Assembly (NCBI RefSeq): GCF_018687715.1
Contig: NC_056766.1
Span: forward strand, 4,492,501 to 4,556,500
Direction of reading: 5' to 3'
Length of the DNA: 64,000 nt
DNA from: Carya illinoinensis
Lineage: Eukaryota; Streptophyta; Magnoliopsida; Fagales; Juglandaceae
Position 1 is the stretch's first letter. The number at the start of each line of letters is the position of its first letter. The notes under the pieces are model-generated. The model worked only from the letters and a program-made list of their open reading frames with translations. It did no database searches and was not told where the DNA came from. Shown piece after piece: positions 10,174 through 23,225 of the stretch. The translations under genes and the position numbers were made by a program.

Positions 10174-12650
10174 TCATTGAGTCTCTCGCTGAGACTCACT
10201 GAGTGGGGTCGGGTTAGCAGCGAAGAAAGCCCTCAATAAGCGGTCGGTTTCCGCTTGTCTCTCCAACAAAAGCTGCATGTTTGCCTTCATTGCCTCCATC
10301 TCACTCTTGAACGATTCAGCCTCCTTCTTATGTTTCTCAATCAAATCTAGGTACTCTTTCTCTCGTGCCAATGTCTTTTGTCTCATAGACTCTGGGATTA
10401 CCATCTCTCCCAATCCTCTTGCATAACCTGGTCTATGACCAAGTACTTCTCTGAAGACACCCGCTATCCTTTCATCAGTTCGTTGATCTGGTTCTAGTTC
10501 ATCCAACTTCGAAACCATGTCCTTCTGAAATACAACATTATAAATCCATTAAATACAATGATGTCTAGTTAACTAAGCATTTTTGTTATTCAATCAAAAG
10601 AAAAGAACTAGCAATAAGTTAGGCAAATCATTGAATTCTACGAATTTACTCACATATTTGTCTTCCGTGGCAGGTGTTAAAAAGTTATTTTTCTTCTTTG
10701 ACCAGTGGGTTTCCTTGAAGAAGTCTACCATATTCGCCGATTCAGCCCTCTACCAAATGTGTGTGGAATGTGGCATGGTATAACACACAGTCAGGAAAGA
10801 GACGTCGACATATTTCCACATCGGGAAAAAGTAGCTTAATCCCGGTATTTATTAGAATAATAAATAAATGCTATACGTTTCAATAGGGACAAGATGCTTT
10901 GTCCCTATATGGAAATACTTTACTACGGAATTCTAGTGGGCAAGTGTAATAGCCTAAACCTAGTACCTTCTCTTCAAGAATGCGCACAAAGGATTTGCGA
11001 CCTGCTGTGTGATTAATAACCAGCCTCTTCCTACTCTCCCGATTTTTGGTAGATATTTCCTGCCATGAAATTACCATTAAATTAAAATAATAAATAACAC
11101 ATATGTTGAGTAACTCTATTTCAACATATGTGATACATTAACTAACTGAATAATAAGTTTGTATTGACCACGCTTGATGCATACCTTGAAGGCCTCGCTA
11201 CCCCATCTACCACATAGCTTCACCCAAACAAGGGGGCTGACCAAAACTGTGCCGTTAGCCAATGCTTCGTCATGGCTGGCATATGATAAATATATCCTAT
11301 GCAATTCATGGTGGAAAGCATTAAATCGCTTCCGAAGTTGTTTCATTACAGTCAATCGATGGTTCTCCAATTCCCAATCAAGTTCAAAATCCCCCTGCAT
11401 ATATAATCAAACGTATTTGGGATATATTAGTATACTATGACCATTGTTAAACCTACCAACATTAAAAAGAGGTAATCTCTTACCCGAACACGATCAATTA
11501 ACTCATCCTTATGTGCTTGGGGTACATCGCTCCATCTTGCATAACTCATGTCACAATGATGTTTGACTATCCATGTTAATCGTGTTGTAAACATGTTGGC
11601 ATTTGAGCAGCATGGTGCTGTTTCTCCATTATTTATCTTCAACAGCACCTTTCCATGCTTCCACAATTTTTCAAATTCAGTGCACTTGGCTGGGCCACGT
11701 CCACGTCTCCTCTGAGCCTGGTTTGGTACAGGCTCCATGGGGATGTCCTCACCTGTATGTTCATAAATAACATCAAACAATCTATATGGTTACATTATTT
11801 GATGTTATATAAAACCATAAGAATGGAGCATGATAAAATATGTCATTACAGTTAATAAAACTGGTTATTAACGCATTACCGATCTGAGGAACTGCAGGCT
11901 CTGCCTCTATATCATGTGAGGTCACTTGAGCTGGCTCCGTGGGGGCGTCCACACCTGTATAGCATAATAACAATAATGTCACTACAGGTTCTGATGGAAT
12001 TTACAAATATATTGTAACACCATTTTTGTGTAAATGGTTAAGAATATACATAAAAAACAGACAGCATATGTGGACTGTACCAATTTCAACTCTTGCAGGC
12101 TCTGCCTCTATATTGGGTGCGCTCACTCTGTTAGGCTCTGTTGGGGCATCCACACCTGTATCACATAATAGTGTTAATATGTAGTCAGGGTGAATTGGAA
12201 TTTACCCTATATATAGAACTGCATGATATTTATATTGAGAATATGAAAAAAAGAGCTAGACATGTTAACACTATACCGATTTGAACTCTATTTGTCTCTG
12301 GCCTTATACTGGGTGAGGTGCCTCTATTAAGCTCTGCCTCTAGTGTTGTGGTCGCACATGGTGGCTCCCATGGATGGCTTGGGGGTTGGGTAGAGTCATC
12401 CGAGCTGGCCTCATCGACATTATCAGGACTATGATATGAACTAATTCGAGCACCTCGTGGCCGGCGGGCTCGGCATGAGTAAGGCACCATTCTTCTTCCA
12501 CGGAATCCTCGGCCTCTGGGCCGACCTCGGCCACTATATCCCCCTGGCTCACCTGTATTTCCAACGACATATCATTTTTGTTGCTATCATAATTTACAAA
12601 AATCAATATAAAGCAAAAAAGACGTTTGAATATAAACCTGAGCCGTTCAT
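10174..12650 (-). CDS. CACTA accessory transposase protein (Ptta/En/Spm, Transposase_24-like), 9 exons, 485 aa
   Basis: Exons in reading order are 12650-12638, 12552-12277, 12155-12081, 11954-11880, 11752-11484, 11394-11185, 11059-10967, 10749-10654 and 10524-10174. Every junction has GT/AG and the phases agree throughout, giving 1458 nt with one terminal stop. The first exon is tiny and its donor weak, so the start is the least certain part. The N-terminus is Arg/Gly-rich (GRGRPRGRGFRGRR). It is followed by an acidic, proline-rich linker of repeated exons, a conserved core (FEKLWKHGKV, then VKLCGRWGSEAFKEIS and KNRESRK, typical of plant Ptta/En/Spm proteins), and a C-terminal coiled coil (EKEYLDLIEKHKKEAESFKS). 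In En/Spm the partner protein binds subterminal repeats; a similar role is inferred here. Both 75-bp exons encode VDAPTEP...EAEPA, a clear internal duplication. Confidence 0.85.
11880..12155 (-). repeat. Tandemly duplicated 75-bp phase-1 exon
   Basis: Exons 12081-12155 and 11880-11954 are both exactly 75 bp, both phase 1-1, and encode closely similar 25-residue peptides starting VDAPTEP and sharing EAEPA. The end of the preceding exon (RPETNRVQIG) and the start of the following one (EDIPMEPVP) look like further diverged half-copies. The flanking introns are also alike: acceptors read CAG|GT and donors CG|GT. Confidence 0.88.
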
Positions 12651-12913
12651 GCTCCTCGAGTGTGAATTCCTACTAAAGGGATTGCAACGGATTCTTTTAG
12701 AACACTATAGGAATATGTGAACCCTTCTTCACCCGACCTGAGATCATAATTAAATTAGTCTCTCATCTCTATACACAGTGTAGTTTACAAATATAACTGC
12801 ACACTCCAATTTGCATAATGCATTAAACTAATAAGAATTGTCGACTATCGAAATACTGTGTATCTTTTGGTAAGATATGAGAATTCACCTAATATCATTT
12901 AGATGTCAGTTGG

Positions 12914-15900
12914 TTATTCTGAGTCAGACTCTTCCTCGGTGGACACCTCGTCATCATCTGAATATTCCCAATCACCATAAGCATCTCCAGAACTAGATGG
13001 AGGCATAGCATCATCAATAAAATCTCCCAAAATTCTGCTATTACCACCCGACTCCATCTGGTCTCGTGGGTCAATCAGGGAAGGTTCTATATCAGTCCTA
13101 CTAAGTGGAGTTGACACTGGACATGCATCATAATGCAAAAGTGGATAGTCATATGGGGACTCATTCTCTTGATAGGCATCATCGTCACTCGATTCGCCAT
13201 CAATGGTTTCTAAAACCCTCGGCACTGGTGGAATATCATACACATTCCTATTATTGTACTTTTGCACAACATACCAATTCCCTTTCTCCCTTAGATCCCT
13301 AATGTAAAAACACTGCGAAGCCTGGCATGCCAACACATATGGTTCGTCTTTATACCAAGTCCTATTCATATTGAGACTAGTTAAATGATCGTCTACTCGT
13401 ACCCCCCGTTTTTTGTCACCAACATCAAACCAATCACAGCTGAACAAGTATACTCTACGACCCCCCATGTAGTGTAACTCCACAACATCATTGATAACAC
13501 CATAAAAATCTACATTATCAGTATCTTGGTCACCAGTTACCAACACCCCGGAATTTTGTGAACGTCGGCGAAGTTCACGAGACTTCGTATGGAATCGTTT
13601 ACCATTTATAATACAAGCAGCATATGATGCAATCCACCGATCAGGTCCGCAAGCTAATGCATACAAATCTGGGGACACATCAAGTGGATTCTTGCATCGC
13701 TGGTCCAGAACCTACATTCAATCGGGGTAATGAGTGAACGTGTAAGTTTCAATGACATCATAATATCAGCATCGGGTATAAAACGTGAATTAGTGTCTAA
13801 ATAGGATTCTTAACTTACACGTTGCTTGAACCAAATGGGGAACTCAGTTTGTTGCGTGCGCTCTATAGAATTCAGGTTTGACACCTTGCATTTCTCATAG
13901 TGTTCCCTGCATTTGTAGAACACAAATGGGGAAACAGATTGTGATCAGTGACGTAAATTAAATGACAAATGGTAATAGATTGTTTCGAGATATCACGAAA
14001 GGAAGTAATGATTGCTTACTCTAAATAGGGTCCAATCTCAATACAGTTGTTTAGGACGTACCAAATGGCTGCAGCATGGAGTTTATCTTCTAATTGCACA
14101 TTATTAGCTATACCCAAGGGACGAAGTTTCTGGTTGAAAATTTTGAACCCATCTATACTCTCCTCTTCAACACCATCAATGTTGCGATCTGGTCGATTAA
14201 ACTTCGTCTCTACATCTTGGAGATACATGGAGCAAAATGTCAAACACTCGATGTGAACCCAGGCTTCCGCTATTGAACCTTCCGGACGGGCTTTATTCTT
14301 AACATACCGCTTGAATTTCCCGAGAAACCTCTCAAACGGGTACATCCATCGATATTGAACTGGACCTCCGAGAATGGCCTCGCGGGGTAAGTGTACAGCT
14401 AGGTGGACCATAACATCGAAAAAAGATGGAGGAAATATCATCTCCAATTTGCATAAAATGGTGACGATATCAAGTTGAAGCTTTGATAGACGATTCACAT
14501 CTAGTGTTCGGGCAGACAACTCTTTGAAGAAACTACTAAGTTCAGTCAAAGCCAAAGCAATATCCCTCTTTAAGAACCCCCCCACAGCAACAGGAAGTAG
14601 TGTTTGCAACAAAACATGATGGTCATGGCTTTTGAGCCCAGAGATTTTGGAATCCCGTACAGATACACAATGAGTGATATTGGCAGCGAACCCATCTGGA
14701 TATTTAACCTCAGCAAGCCACGCACAGAATTTATTCCTTTCATCTCCATGTAATGTGTATGCTGCATGTGGCATTGTAACACGCTCACCTTCACGTTTCA
14801 AATGTAATTCCTTTCTGAAGCCCAAGATCTCTAGATCACGTCGTGAATTAGTGTTATCTTTTGTCTTGCCAGGAATGTTCATAAGAGTGCCCAAAATGTT
14901 CTCGGAAATATTCTTCTCAATATGCATAACATCTAGATTATGTCTAAGCCGCAAAGTTGACCAATAAGGTAGTTTGAAGAAGATGCTTTTCTTAGTCCAG
15001 TTCAACTCCTCTGCAGTGCGTTTCCTCTTCCTACAAGATTTTCCAAATTGAATATCTCCAAGCATCTGTAATTGAGTTAAAAGATCCGATCCTTCAACCA
15101 TTGTTGGGGGCATGCGAAGATCTTCTTTACCGTTAAACAACCCTTTTTTCGTTTGCCAAATGTGATCTGTCGGTAAGAGACGGCGATGTCCCATGTAACA
15201 ATGTTTCCTACCATACTTCAACCAATTGGAATCTGTCTGTGCATTACAAGACGGACATGCTATTTTCCCTTTTGTTGACCACCCAGATAGATTTCCATAG
15301 GCGGGAAAGTCATTGATTGTCCACAATAAAGCAGCATGTAACATGAACATTTCCTTCGTAGATGCATCATATGTAGGTACCCCATGTTCCCAGAGTTCAA
15401 GTAACTCATCAATTAACGGTTGCAAATAAACATCATTTCCTGGTGATTTTGGACCAGGGATAATGAGGGATGTCATGAAGAACATGTCTTTCATGCATAA
15501 CCACGGCGGTAAGTTATACGGGACAAGAATCACTGGCCAAATGCTATAAGGTTTAGCCAGATTGTTGAATGGATTAAATCCGTCGCTTGCCAAACCGAGC
15601 CTAACATTGCGAGCATCCCTAGCAAATCTGGGGTGAGCTTGATCAAATGTCTTCCAGGACTCAGAGTCAGCAGGATGTCTCATACTAGTGTCATCGGTGA
15701 CCCGCTGCTCCTTATGCCATCTCATGTCACCTGCTATCTTGCTTGACACAAAGAGACGCTGTAATCTTGGCTTCAAAGGAAAATGACGAAGCACTTTTTG
15801 AGGGATCACTCGTGACCCGTGTGTATTTGGCATCCATCGCGAAGCCTTACAGATAGGACACTCATTAAGATTAGCATTTTCCTTCCAAAATAAGATGCAA

Positions 15901-16568
15901 TCATTAGGGCATGCATGAATTTTGTGATAAGTGAATCCTAAACCTCGCTCCAAAGTCCTGGCCTCCTCATATGATTGTGGCAATTCAGCATTAGGAAAGG
16001 CTGACCGCAAAAGGCTTAGGAGCATATCAAAAGACTTGATTGACCACCCACCAAGTGTTTTAATGTGTAACAACTTCACAACGAAAGAGAGCTTTGAGAA
16101 TTTTGTGCAGCCATCAAAAAGAGGACGTCGCACATTATCTAGTAATTGGTCAAAAGTTGGGTTTGGGGAGGACTGTGGTATTGCTGAGTGAGTTGGTGAT
16201 GTAGTGTTGTCATGGGGAGCATCTCCGCATGTGGCTGCCCGTATGTCATCAAACATACAGTCCATGTCATCAATGTAGACGTCTCCACTTTCAACTTCGG
16301 GATCGTCATCATCATCAATGATGGGGAGAGTTTCCTGCTCCCCATGAAATATCCACTGGGTGTAGTTTGGATCTATCCCTTTTATGAACAAGTGAGACTC
16401 CACCTCAAATATAGGCAAGAAGAGATTATTACAGCATATACGGCATGGACACCGAATGCGATCACTTCCCATGGAATGGGTTCGGGCCATAGTTAGGAAA
16501 TTTTTAACCCCTTCAGCGTAAACAGGTGATAGAAGTCTATCACCTTCACTCATCCAACTTTTGTCCAT
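12914..16568 (-). CDS. CACTA transposase, tnp2 family, 3 exons, 1144 aa
   Basis: Exons are 16568-14020, 13906-13819 and 13711-12914. The donors GTAAGC and GTAAGT and the CAG/TAG acceptors keep the frame, giving 3435 nt. The N-terminal transposase-associated domain holds a cysteine cluster (CPCRICC). A zinc-type CPNDC...CPICK pair lies near residues 220-245. The Transposase_21 core follows from about residue 330 (DGFNPF, PKSPGNDVYLQPLIDEL, CPSCNAQT, HCYMGHRRLLP). A DUF4218-like part (HLPREAILGGPVQYRWMYPF) lies near 750-800, and a DUF4216-like part (FYGVINDVVELHY, LFSCDWFD) spans exons 2-3. The tail is acidic. The ATG follows immediately on a TTATTAG acceptor, so a 5'-UTR intron is likely. The protein should cut and join the CACTA termini. 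No stop or frameshift is seen and the length fits the family. Confidence 0.93.
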
Positions 16569-16810
16569 CTAATAAAAAGAAGAAGGCATGAGTGGTTTTG
16601 ATATGAAGTCATAATAATAAAAGCGGTAGGTTCTAGAACAAACTAGCATGTGGAGCATGATACAAGTAGGGGGAAATTGCTAGTTGAACACACACAATGA
16701 TATACATTTTAAACTCAAAATATTTAAACTTATGTTTAAATTAAGAAGTAGTATCATTTTGGAGGTGATACTAAACATTATCCATAATAAACATAATAAG
16801 AGAAATCTTC

Positions 16811-16839
16811 CAAGTGTATTATTAATTATAATACACTTG
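16811..16839. repeat. Short perfect hairpin upstream of tnp2
   Basis: CAAGTGTATTAT and its exact reverse complement, separated by 5 bases, lie about 250 bp 5' of the tnp2 start. Confidence 0.7.
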
Positions 16840-17046
16840 AAAGGTAAATTAAAAAAAAAAAGAGGTAGACACAATATCACCTCGACAACAAAAGCATAGA
16901 ACAAGATTTGAACGTATTCATTTCATGGGACTATTCTGTTATAGTGTTTATTTCAGGCCATGGTAGGCGTTTGGACACAAACAGTATGAACTAAATGAAG
17001 AATCGGATTTTAAGTGGTTGAGAAATTACATGATGACTTGCAAACT

Positions 17047-17110
17047 TTATGATATACTAATAAGAATAACCACCGGTTTGATTCATGGAAGTAGTGTCAC
17101 ATTTTGAATA
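17047..17110 (+). repeat. 64-bp perfect inverted repeat, left arm
   Basis: These 64 bases match the reverse complement of 19347-19410 exactly, and the match stops abruptly on both sides. The unit spans 2364 bp. No target duplication was found beside the arms, so a nested terminal-inverted-repeat transposon is not proven. Confidence 0.93.
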
Positions 17111-18515
17111 TTTTCATGGATATTTGAAGAAGGGAGGTTTAATATATAGTTTTAGGGGGTCACAAATCTGTACATATCTTTTAAAAAAGAACATGATATG
17201 TTTGGAATTTAAACTGGTTATTATTACACAGTTTTTGAATAATAAGCGTGATACATTATTCATGGAAAATAGTTTTAAAAGTTGGATTTAAAACTGAAAC
17301 ATTTAGATTATTCCCTTAGTCATATGTTATGATTTTAGAATTTAAAATGTTATCATGGTGTTTGGTGTATGCAATATCTAGAACTATGATAATAACATGA
17401 GTTTGACACGCTGTGTGGAATGTTGAAGCTGAACTTTCAAAATGACAAAGAAGAACAGAAGGGGCTGAAAGTCGTTTCCAGCCTTATAGGGCAACACAAT
17501 TCTCCAGATTTTTGGCATGGAGATCATGGTTTCTGATATTGAAAAGGATATCTATTCACTCTTCGTCGTGCCAGTGTATTTCGTCATTTCAGTATAAGAT
17601 TAATTGCATTGGAATCAGGTGAAGTATAACTCTATTTACTACTAGTGTTTTTCCAGCATATATGATAGCTCTCAATTAGAGCTATCAGGCCTAGAACCAA
17701 ACTAGCATTGTGTTTAATCTTGAAAAAACACTTAATCACTTTCTACCCATAACTGATACAATTTTGCAGTTATTCAACAACATTTGCAGACATTGATTCA
17801 AGGATCCATCACTTAGTGTTTGGCAAGCAGAGAATTTACAAAAAAACCAGCAGGAATTATTATAATATAGGGCTCGGCATGAGCATGCAAAGGTGTATGA
17901 CATGTATAATATTGTCCCTGAGTATTAAAGGATTTATAATATTCCCGGTAGCTGAGGAAGACATTAGCTAGGTGAGAGATACCTGTGGTGCACCAAACAG
18001 TGTCGAATCGCTAATCTTATTTTGCTATTAGTCCAAATGATGGAATGCCCGTGCCAAGTTAGTCGGACAGAAAAGATGGAGATTAGTCTTTATATGTTGT
18101 ATGCCAAGGAACAATGGGTCACACAATCTGCAGAAGGAGAAACCAAATTAGTGAAAAGATCAAGTGGCCACCTAAAAGTCTACCAAATCAGAAAACAGAT
18201 AAGGAACAAAGAAAATAGTCAAAATCTACAGGTCCAATGTTAGGATCATAAGGTCGGAACCAGAGTGTGAATTTAGGAAACTATAGGAAAACTGTACATG
18301 TCATAATTAAATTACCCCACACATTCTAAGTGATCTAAAGAAATATATATCACAAAAGACTAAAACAACAACATGCTACCTACTATAGTGCTGAGAATCT
18401 GAAAACAGGTGAGTAACAGAAACATATATTGCAAATCTACAGACCAATGTATAAATTGCTATGAGGAACCAGAGTGTGAATATAGCAAACAAATAAAAAA
18501 CTGTACATGTCATAA

Positions 18516-18557
18516 ATATTTCAACAAGTCAAATTTTTTTATGACTTGTTGAAATAT
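18516..18557. repeat. 16-bp stem hairpin
   Basis: ATATTTCAACAAGTCA (18516-18531) and its exact complement (18542-18557) are separated by a T-rich 10-base loop. It follows the second copy of a diverged direct repeat (GAACCAGAGTGTGAAT...CTGTACATGTCATAA). Confidence 0.75.
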
Positions 18558-19346
18558 AAAAACCAATTTTCAGTGTAATAAGCTGCTACTACTTCTGGAA
18601 AAGGCTTCCGGTAAATCACTAGGAAATCTCTTATAGCTAGGGAAGATTTTAGAAAAAAGATAAACCCTATAAGTTGACGCAAGAAATTCCACCCCAAAAG
18701 CCATAAAGTGGTTGAGCCTAAACCACTTTTTGCTTATAGAATTCAAGAACTCGAAATTCTGAGAAGGAAAAATATCCTTTTCAGGGAATGGGCGCTCAAA
18801 ACCTGCAGATTTATGAAGAGTTTAGAGATAATTCACACAACAAGGCACTTCTGAATATCATGCTAATATGTAGTAGGATTACAACTAACACCTTCTCTTA
18901 TCAACAAAACGATCAAAAAACAATAATCTATAACAACGGCCATGAAATGAGACATGCCCACTTACCACAAGGAAAAAGAAAAAAAAACAAATGAAGTATC
19001 GGAACGAAGAGAAAACATATTGCCAAGCCCAAGCTGGTTACCGAGGTACTAAATAAATAAAACCATAAAAATATGGAACCCAAAGCATCTTTAAATTAAG
19101 CACACCGCACGACAGCTGAGGTGAACTAATTATATTAATAAAAAACAAACTCTGTAAATAAACTATGTTCCTCTCTATCAGAAAATAGTTTCCAACTTCA
19201 GAAGCGTTCTTTCCTGTAGTTCTTGTTCTTCGCTATTGGGTTAAAACCCTCTCTCCAATCTCTGTAATGCTGGATTTTTGCCCACTCACATTTTTTTTGG
19301 TTGGCAAGTCAAATAATATTGAATATGGGCGTTAGAAACAGAGAGT

Positions 19347-19410
19347 TATTCAAAATGTGACACTACTTCCATGAATCAAACCGGTGGTTATTCTTATTAG
19401 TATATCATAA
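19347..19410 (-). repeat. 64-bp perfect inverted repeat, right arm
   Basis: Exact inverse of 17047-17110. Because both arms lie in the likely 5' intron of the transposase transcript, that RNA could fold into a long hairpin; this is inference. Confidence 0.93.
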
Positions 19411-22400
19411 GCTTCAAGCCTAATAGAACCAATTCCAAAGCTTTCCAATTTGCCTGGCGTGGAAAGTGGCCACTGATGCAAAAGTAGTGTCTATCCCTCA
19501 CTTGAGTCGCTGATGAAAATTCTAAAAGAAATTTGACTGCAAGTAATCTTGAAAATGGGGGTAAAGGCCAGATTTGTTAATTGCACTAAGAATCAACAAA
19601 TCAAAAGACCGTTGTTTCGACAAAACCAAGCAAAATCAATCAACAAGAATTCACTTCGAACACTTGAAATTCTCGAAACACTGACTGGCTCATAAAAAAA
19701 TCCAGTTCTCCAAGCAAAACCCGTGAGTATCCCTATTTTTTTTTTTTAAAACATCCTTGTGCCAGCATCACCCAGACCAGCAAACTAAAAACTTGACAAA
19801 CAGATCTTTTTATCAAGATGAGGCTGTATTGCTTCTTTAAAAGAGCTAGACATGAGGCTAGTTCATTTCTAACAAGATGAGCAATAACATTTGGGAAAAA
19901 CAAGAAACAAAAAAGTAATCAAATATGAGCAGAAAACTGACCGGATTACCAAGCACAGTAGATGACATCAATGATTATTAAATGGAAGAAGACACCAATT
20001 ACATGGAAGAAGATATCCCTTTTAACAGTACATATCTTTTATTGAGAAAATATATTGATAGATTCATATTTATGTATTGTAAGTTAGGTTTGGGCAGAAC
20101 GGGAGTAAATAGGGAAGTACTTCTTTTTGGGATGTATAATAATTACCTCCAAGAGAACTTACAATAATCATTAAGGTCATTAGTTTCAATATATATATAT
20201 ATATATATATTACAAAACAATGTATATATATCATGATCAATCAATATTAGGGGTTAGCTAGGCAAGCTCGAGAGAGGATCTGAATAAAAGTACTAGCAGA
20301 ATTTTGGTATCTTTCATGGGCCCCACTGGCTAGAGAATTTAAGCCATCAACAGAAAGATCGTGCCCCTCCTCAAAAGTTTATTAAGCCAAACGACATATC
20401 TCATGTATTAGCTAGCGAATGGATAGGTGTGTGTGTGTGTGATGGCTTATCCCAGCTTATAAGTTAGGTTCTACACAATTATGCATATCTGATAAATAAT
20501 GCATTGGCAACACGGCACTACATGAGATGGAGATCATAGGGCGGGCTAGCTGTGGAATCAGGTCAAAAGAAAAGCAAGCAGCATGGTGGAAATTAATCCA
20601 ATATGCATTCCATATATTGCAATATGTTTAAAGTATTCCAACAGACAAATCCTGACAAATAAATGCCGACTTCCAACCGTACTAAGTTAAAAATGTTAGT
20701 TTGCATTTTCCATAATTACTACACAAAAAAGAGAGCTTACCTAGCTAGCTAGCTAGGTGCATCTAGGTTCAATTCCAACAATTGAACCTTTTTCAGCGCA
20801 CATATATGCTAATGAAGAAATAATAATATATATAACAACCACACCAAACATGGAAGCAGGTATAGACTCATTTTTGTTCTCTATATATCCAATATCCTCA
20901 TAACTTTTCCCTCAAAAAGTTGTTTCGTTTCATATTGAATGTTTCCTCTTTTCTCAAATGAAAAGAGAAAAATAATACAAAAACAAGTAAGTGGGACAGT
21001 TAGTAGATAGAGACTTGAGATCATGTTTAATAAAACTGTGTATGATTCTCTATAAGCAAGCTGCAAGTAGGCCCTTGGCATGTTGGCATGTAAGTACCTT
21101 CCCCATGCCAACACGCCACTCCTCTTGCTTCATGCTAATTAAATGGTGATCGGTTGAACTAAATCACGGTTTCTAAATATATATATATATATACATCCTT
21201 ACATACCCTAATGGAGCATATTTAAAGTTGCTATATATATTTACGGTTAACTAACTTTTCTGGTGGGACATTTTGCTCAAGTCTTACCTAAGATAAAGAC
21301 ACCCCCATTTATAATTAATCTTCCCAAAAAGCCCTAAATATATAGTTTCTATATAACTAGAATACAGACAGCATATTTTGATGTCTAGCAATCAAATGCA
21401 ATCCAACTTCATTTCAAAGGTCCTTCAGAGAGTTTCTCAAGAATAAGTACTGCATACTGATATGAAAGAGTTGACTGTTTCTGAAAAAATAATTTGAAGT
21501 GGTTGGTGTATCCATATTAATGTCAACTATAAGACCAAAAATTAAAATTCAAAAATGAGATTGGTGGTCGCACAATACTAAGAAAAGGTTGAAAGGAATT
21601 GTTGGGTTAACAAAAGAACGCCCAAAAAAGCTTACATGTCAACAAAATTCATCTTTATTCCTGAAATTGAGATGGAAGATGGTTGAAGGGGTATGAAGAT
21701 TTTGTAAGACGCTAAGCTAGTGAAAAAGTTTTTAAAAGAAATTGTTTACAAAATGGAGCATGGCTTCTACCACAGAACTATGATGCCATGATTGAAAATA
21801 AGAAATACAAGTAATAGAAATTGAGATTGTTTCAAAGAGAAAGAGGAGAATGAGAGAGACAAATGAATGCATAATCATTGCTAAATTTCAGTGGATGTCT
21901 CATACATTTTGGTTAATTAATATTTGTAGAAATATTAAATGGAGATGAGATTTTTGTTAGTATCTTAAAAATCGTTGTCAATAAAATCTCCTAATTTGGT
22001 CAAGCAGGAAACCGACAACTCTTTGGTTGATAATTATGAAAACCAAATGTCTTAAGTTGATACATATGAAAATCACATGTAGATAATAATTATAGCAAAT
22101 CTTTGATTTGAACTTATCTCTAACATACCCAAAAAAAAAAAAAATGAAAAGCAAAACAACTCTAAATCAATTTTTCATTACTTCCATTATAGTCAAGTTA
22201 TAGGTTACAGCATTGCTTGTATGAATCATGGACGAAATAGTTAAAATGAAATAGATATCTATTTCATTTTATTTTCTTAAACTAGATATATCTATTAGTC
22301 CCTATTTTATCCAATATCAGTAGATTTTGTAAAAGAATAAAACTTATAACATCTCTAGCGAACGTATGATCAGCGTAGTTGAGGTGCATGGGTTTATTCA

Positions 22401-22829
22401 AAACTTGGCCTTTTGATGTAATTAAGTTAATTATGGAGATACATTTATGATTCAACAAATAGAGTTCTTAAGATCTTATGACTATCCTTCATTTATTCCA
22501 GGAGGAATTATTATCAACAATAATAATCACTTAATCTCATGAGCAGTACTTCATGAGATGAAACTACAGAATCTTTATCTAATTTTTTCATTCCAAACGG
22601 GTAAAAGAAGCTTTTGTGGGCGTGTTGGCTTATCCACAAGATCATATTGAGAAGGGGAGGGTTACACTTGTAGTTTTCTCAGCAAATGAAACGCTGCAAA
22701 TAAAGAGTTTAGAGATGCATAATTTATGTTTTCTTTTGCTAATTGGACACCAACAACAAGCTGCAAGTAAACTATGGTCAATGCTTTTTTAACACAAGTC
22801 TACACCAACTGAAGGTTGGCATATTATTT

Positions 22830-23225
22830 CAGCTTCTCAATATTTGACATGAAAGATATGGGAGAGGTTGAGATGATTCTTGGAATCAAGATTGTTTGTA
22901 TACTCATTGGTTTGTCCTAGACATAGTTTCATTATATTGAGAAAGTGATCAAGAAGTATGGTCATGAAGACCAAAAATTAGTCTTAATTCCATGCGATCC
23001 TAGTCTTAAATTGAGAGAAAGCACAAGAAGATGCAGATACAAATTAGAATATTCTAGTGTGATTGCATAATTTTCTTTTATGCTATGCATTGTGCTAGAC
23101 CTGATATTCCATTTGCTATTGGGATGCTAAGTAGATTTATTAGAAATCGAGGTAACGAGCATTGTGATGCTATTTCTCGAGTTCTAAAATACCTGAAAGG
23201 GACAACGAATTGTGGTTTACACCAT
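22830..23225 (+). pseudogene. Copia reverse transcriptase fragment inside the CACTA
   Basis: Copia RT/RNase H connection motifs appear in pieces: FDMKDMGEVEMILGIKI, HYIEKVIKKYGH, PCDPSLKLRES, then MHCARPDIPFAIGMLSRF and HCDAISRVLKYLKGTTN. The frame changes at least once and in-frame stops occur. No LTRs flank it, so it is a truncated leftover or a captured fragment. It lies on the strand opposite to the transposase genes. Confidence 0.85.

Noticed and set aside
14047..16496. Plus-strand ORFs opposite the tnp2 gene
   Set aside because: Antisense shadows of the transposase reading frame with no domain similarity.
17047..19410. Nested DNA transposon with 64-bp terminal inverted repeats
   Set aside because: No target duplication of 2-10 bp beside the arms and no transposase inside, so kept as an inverted repeat only.
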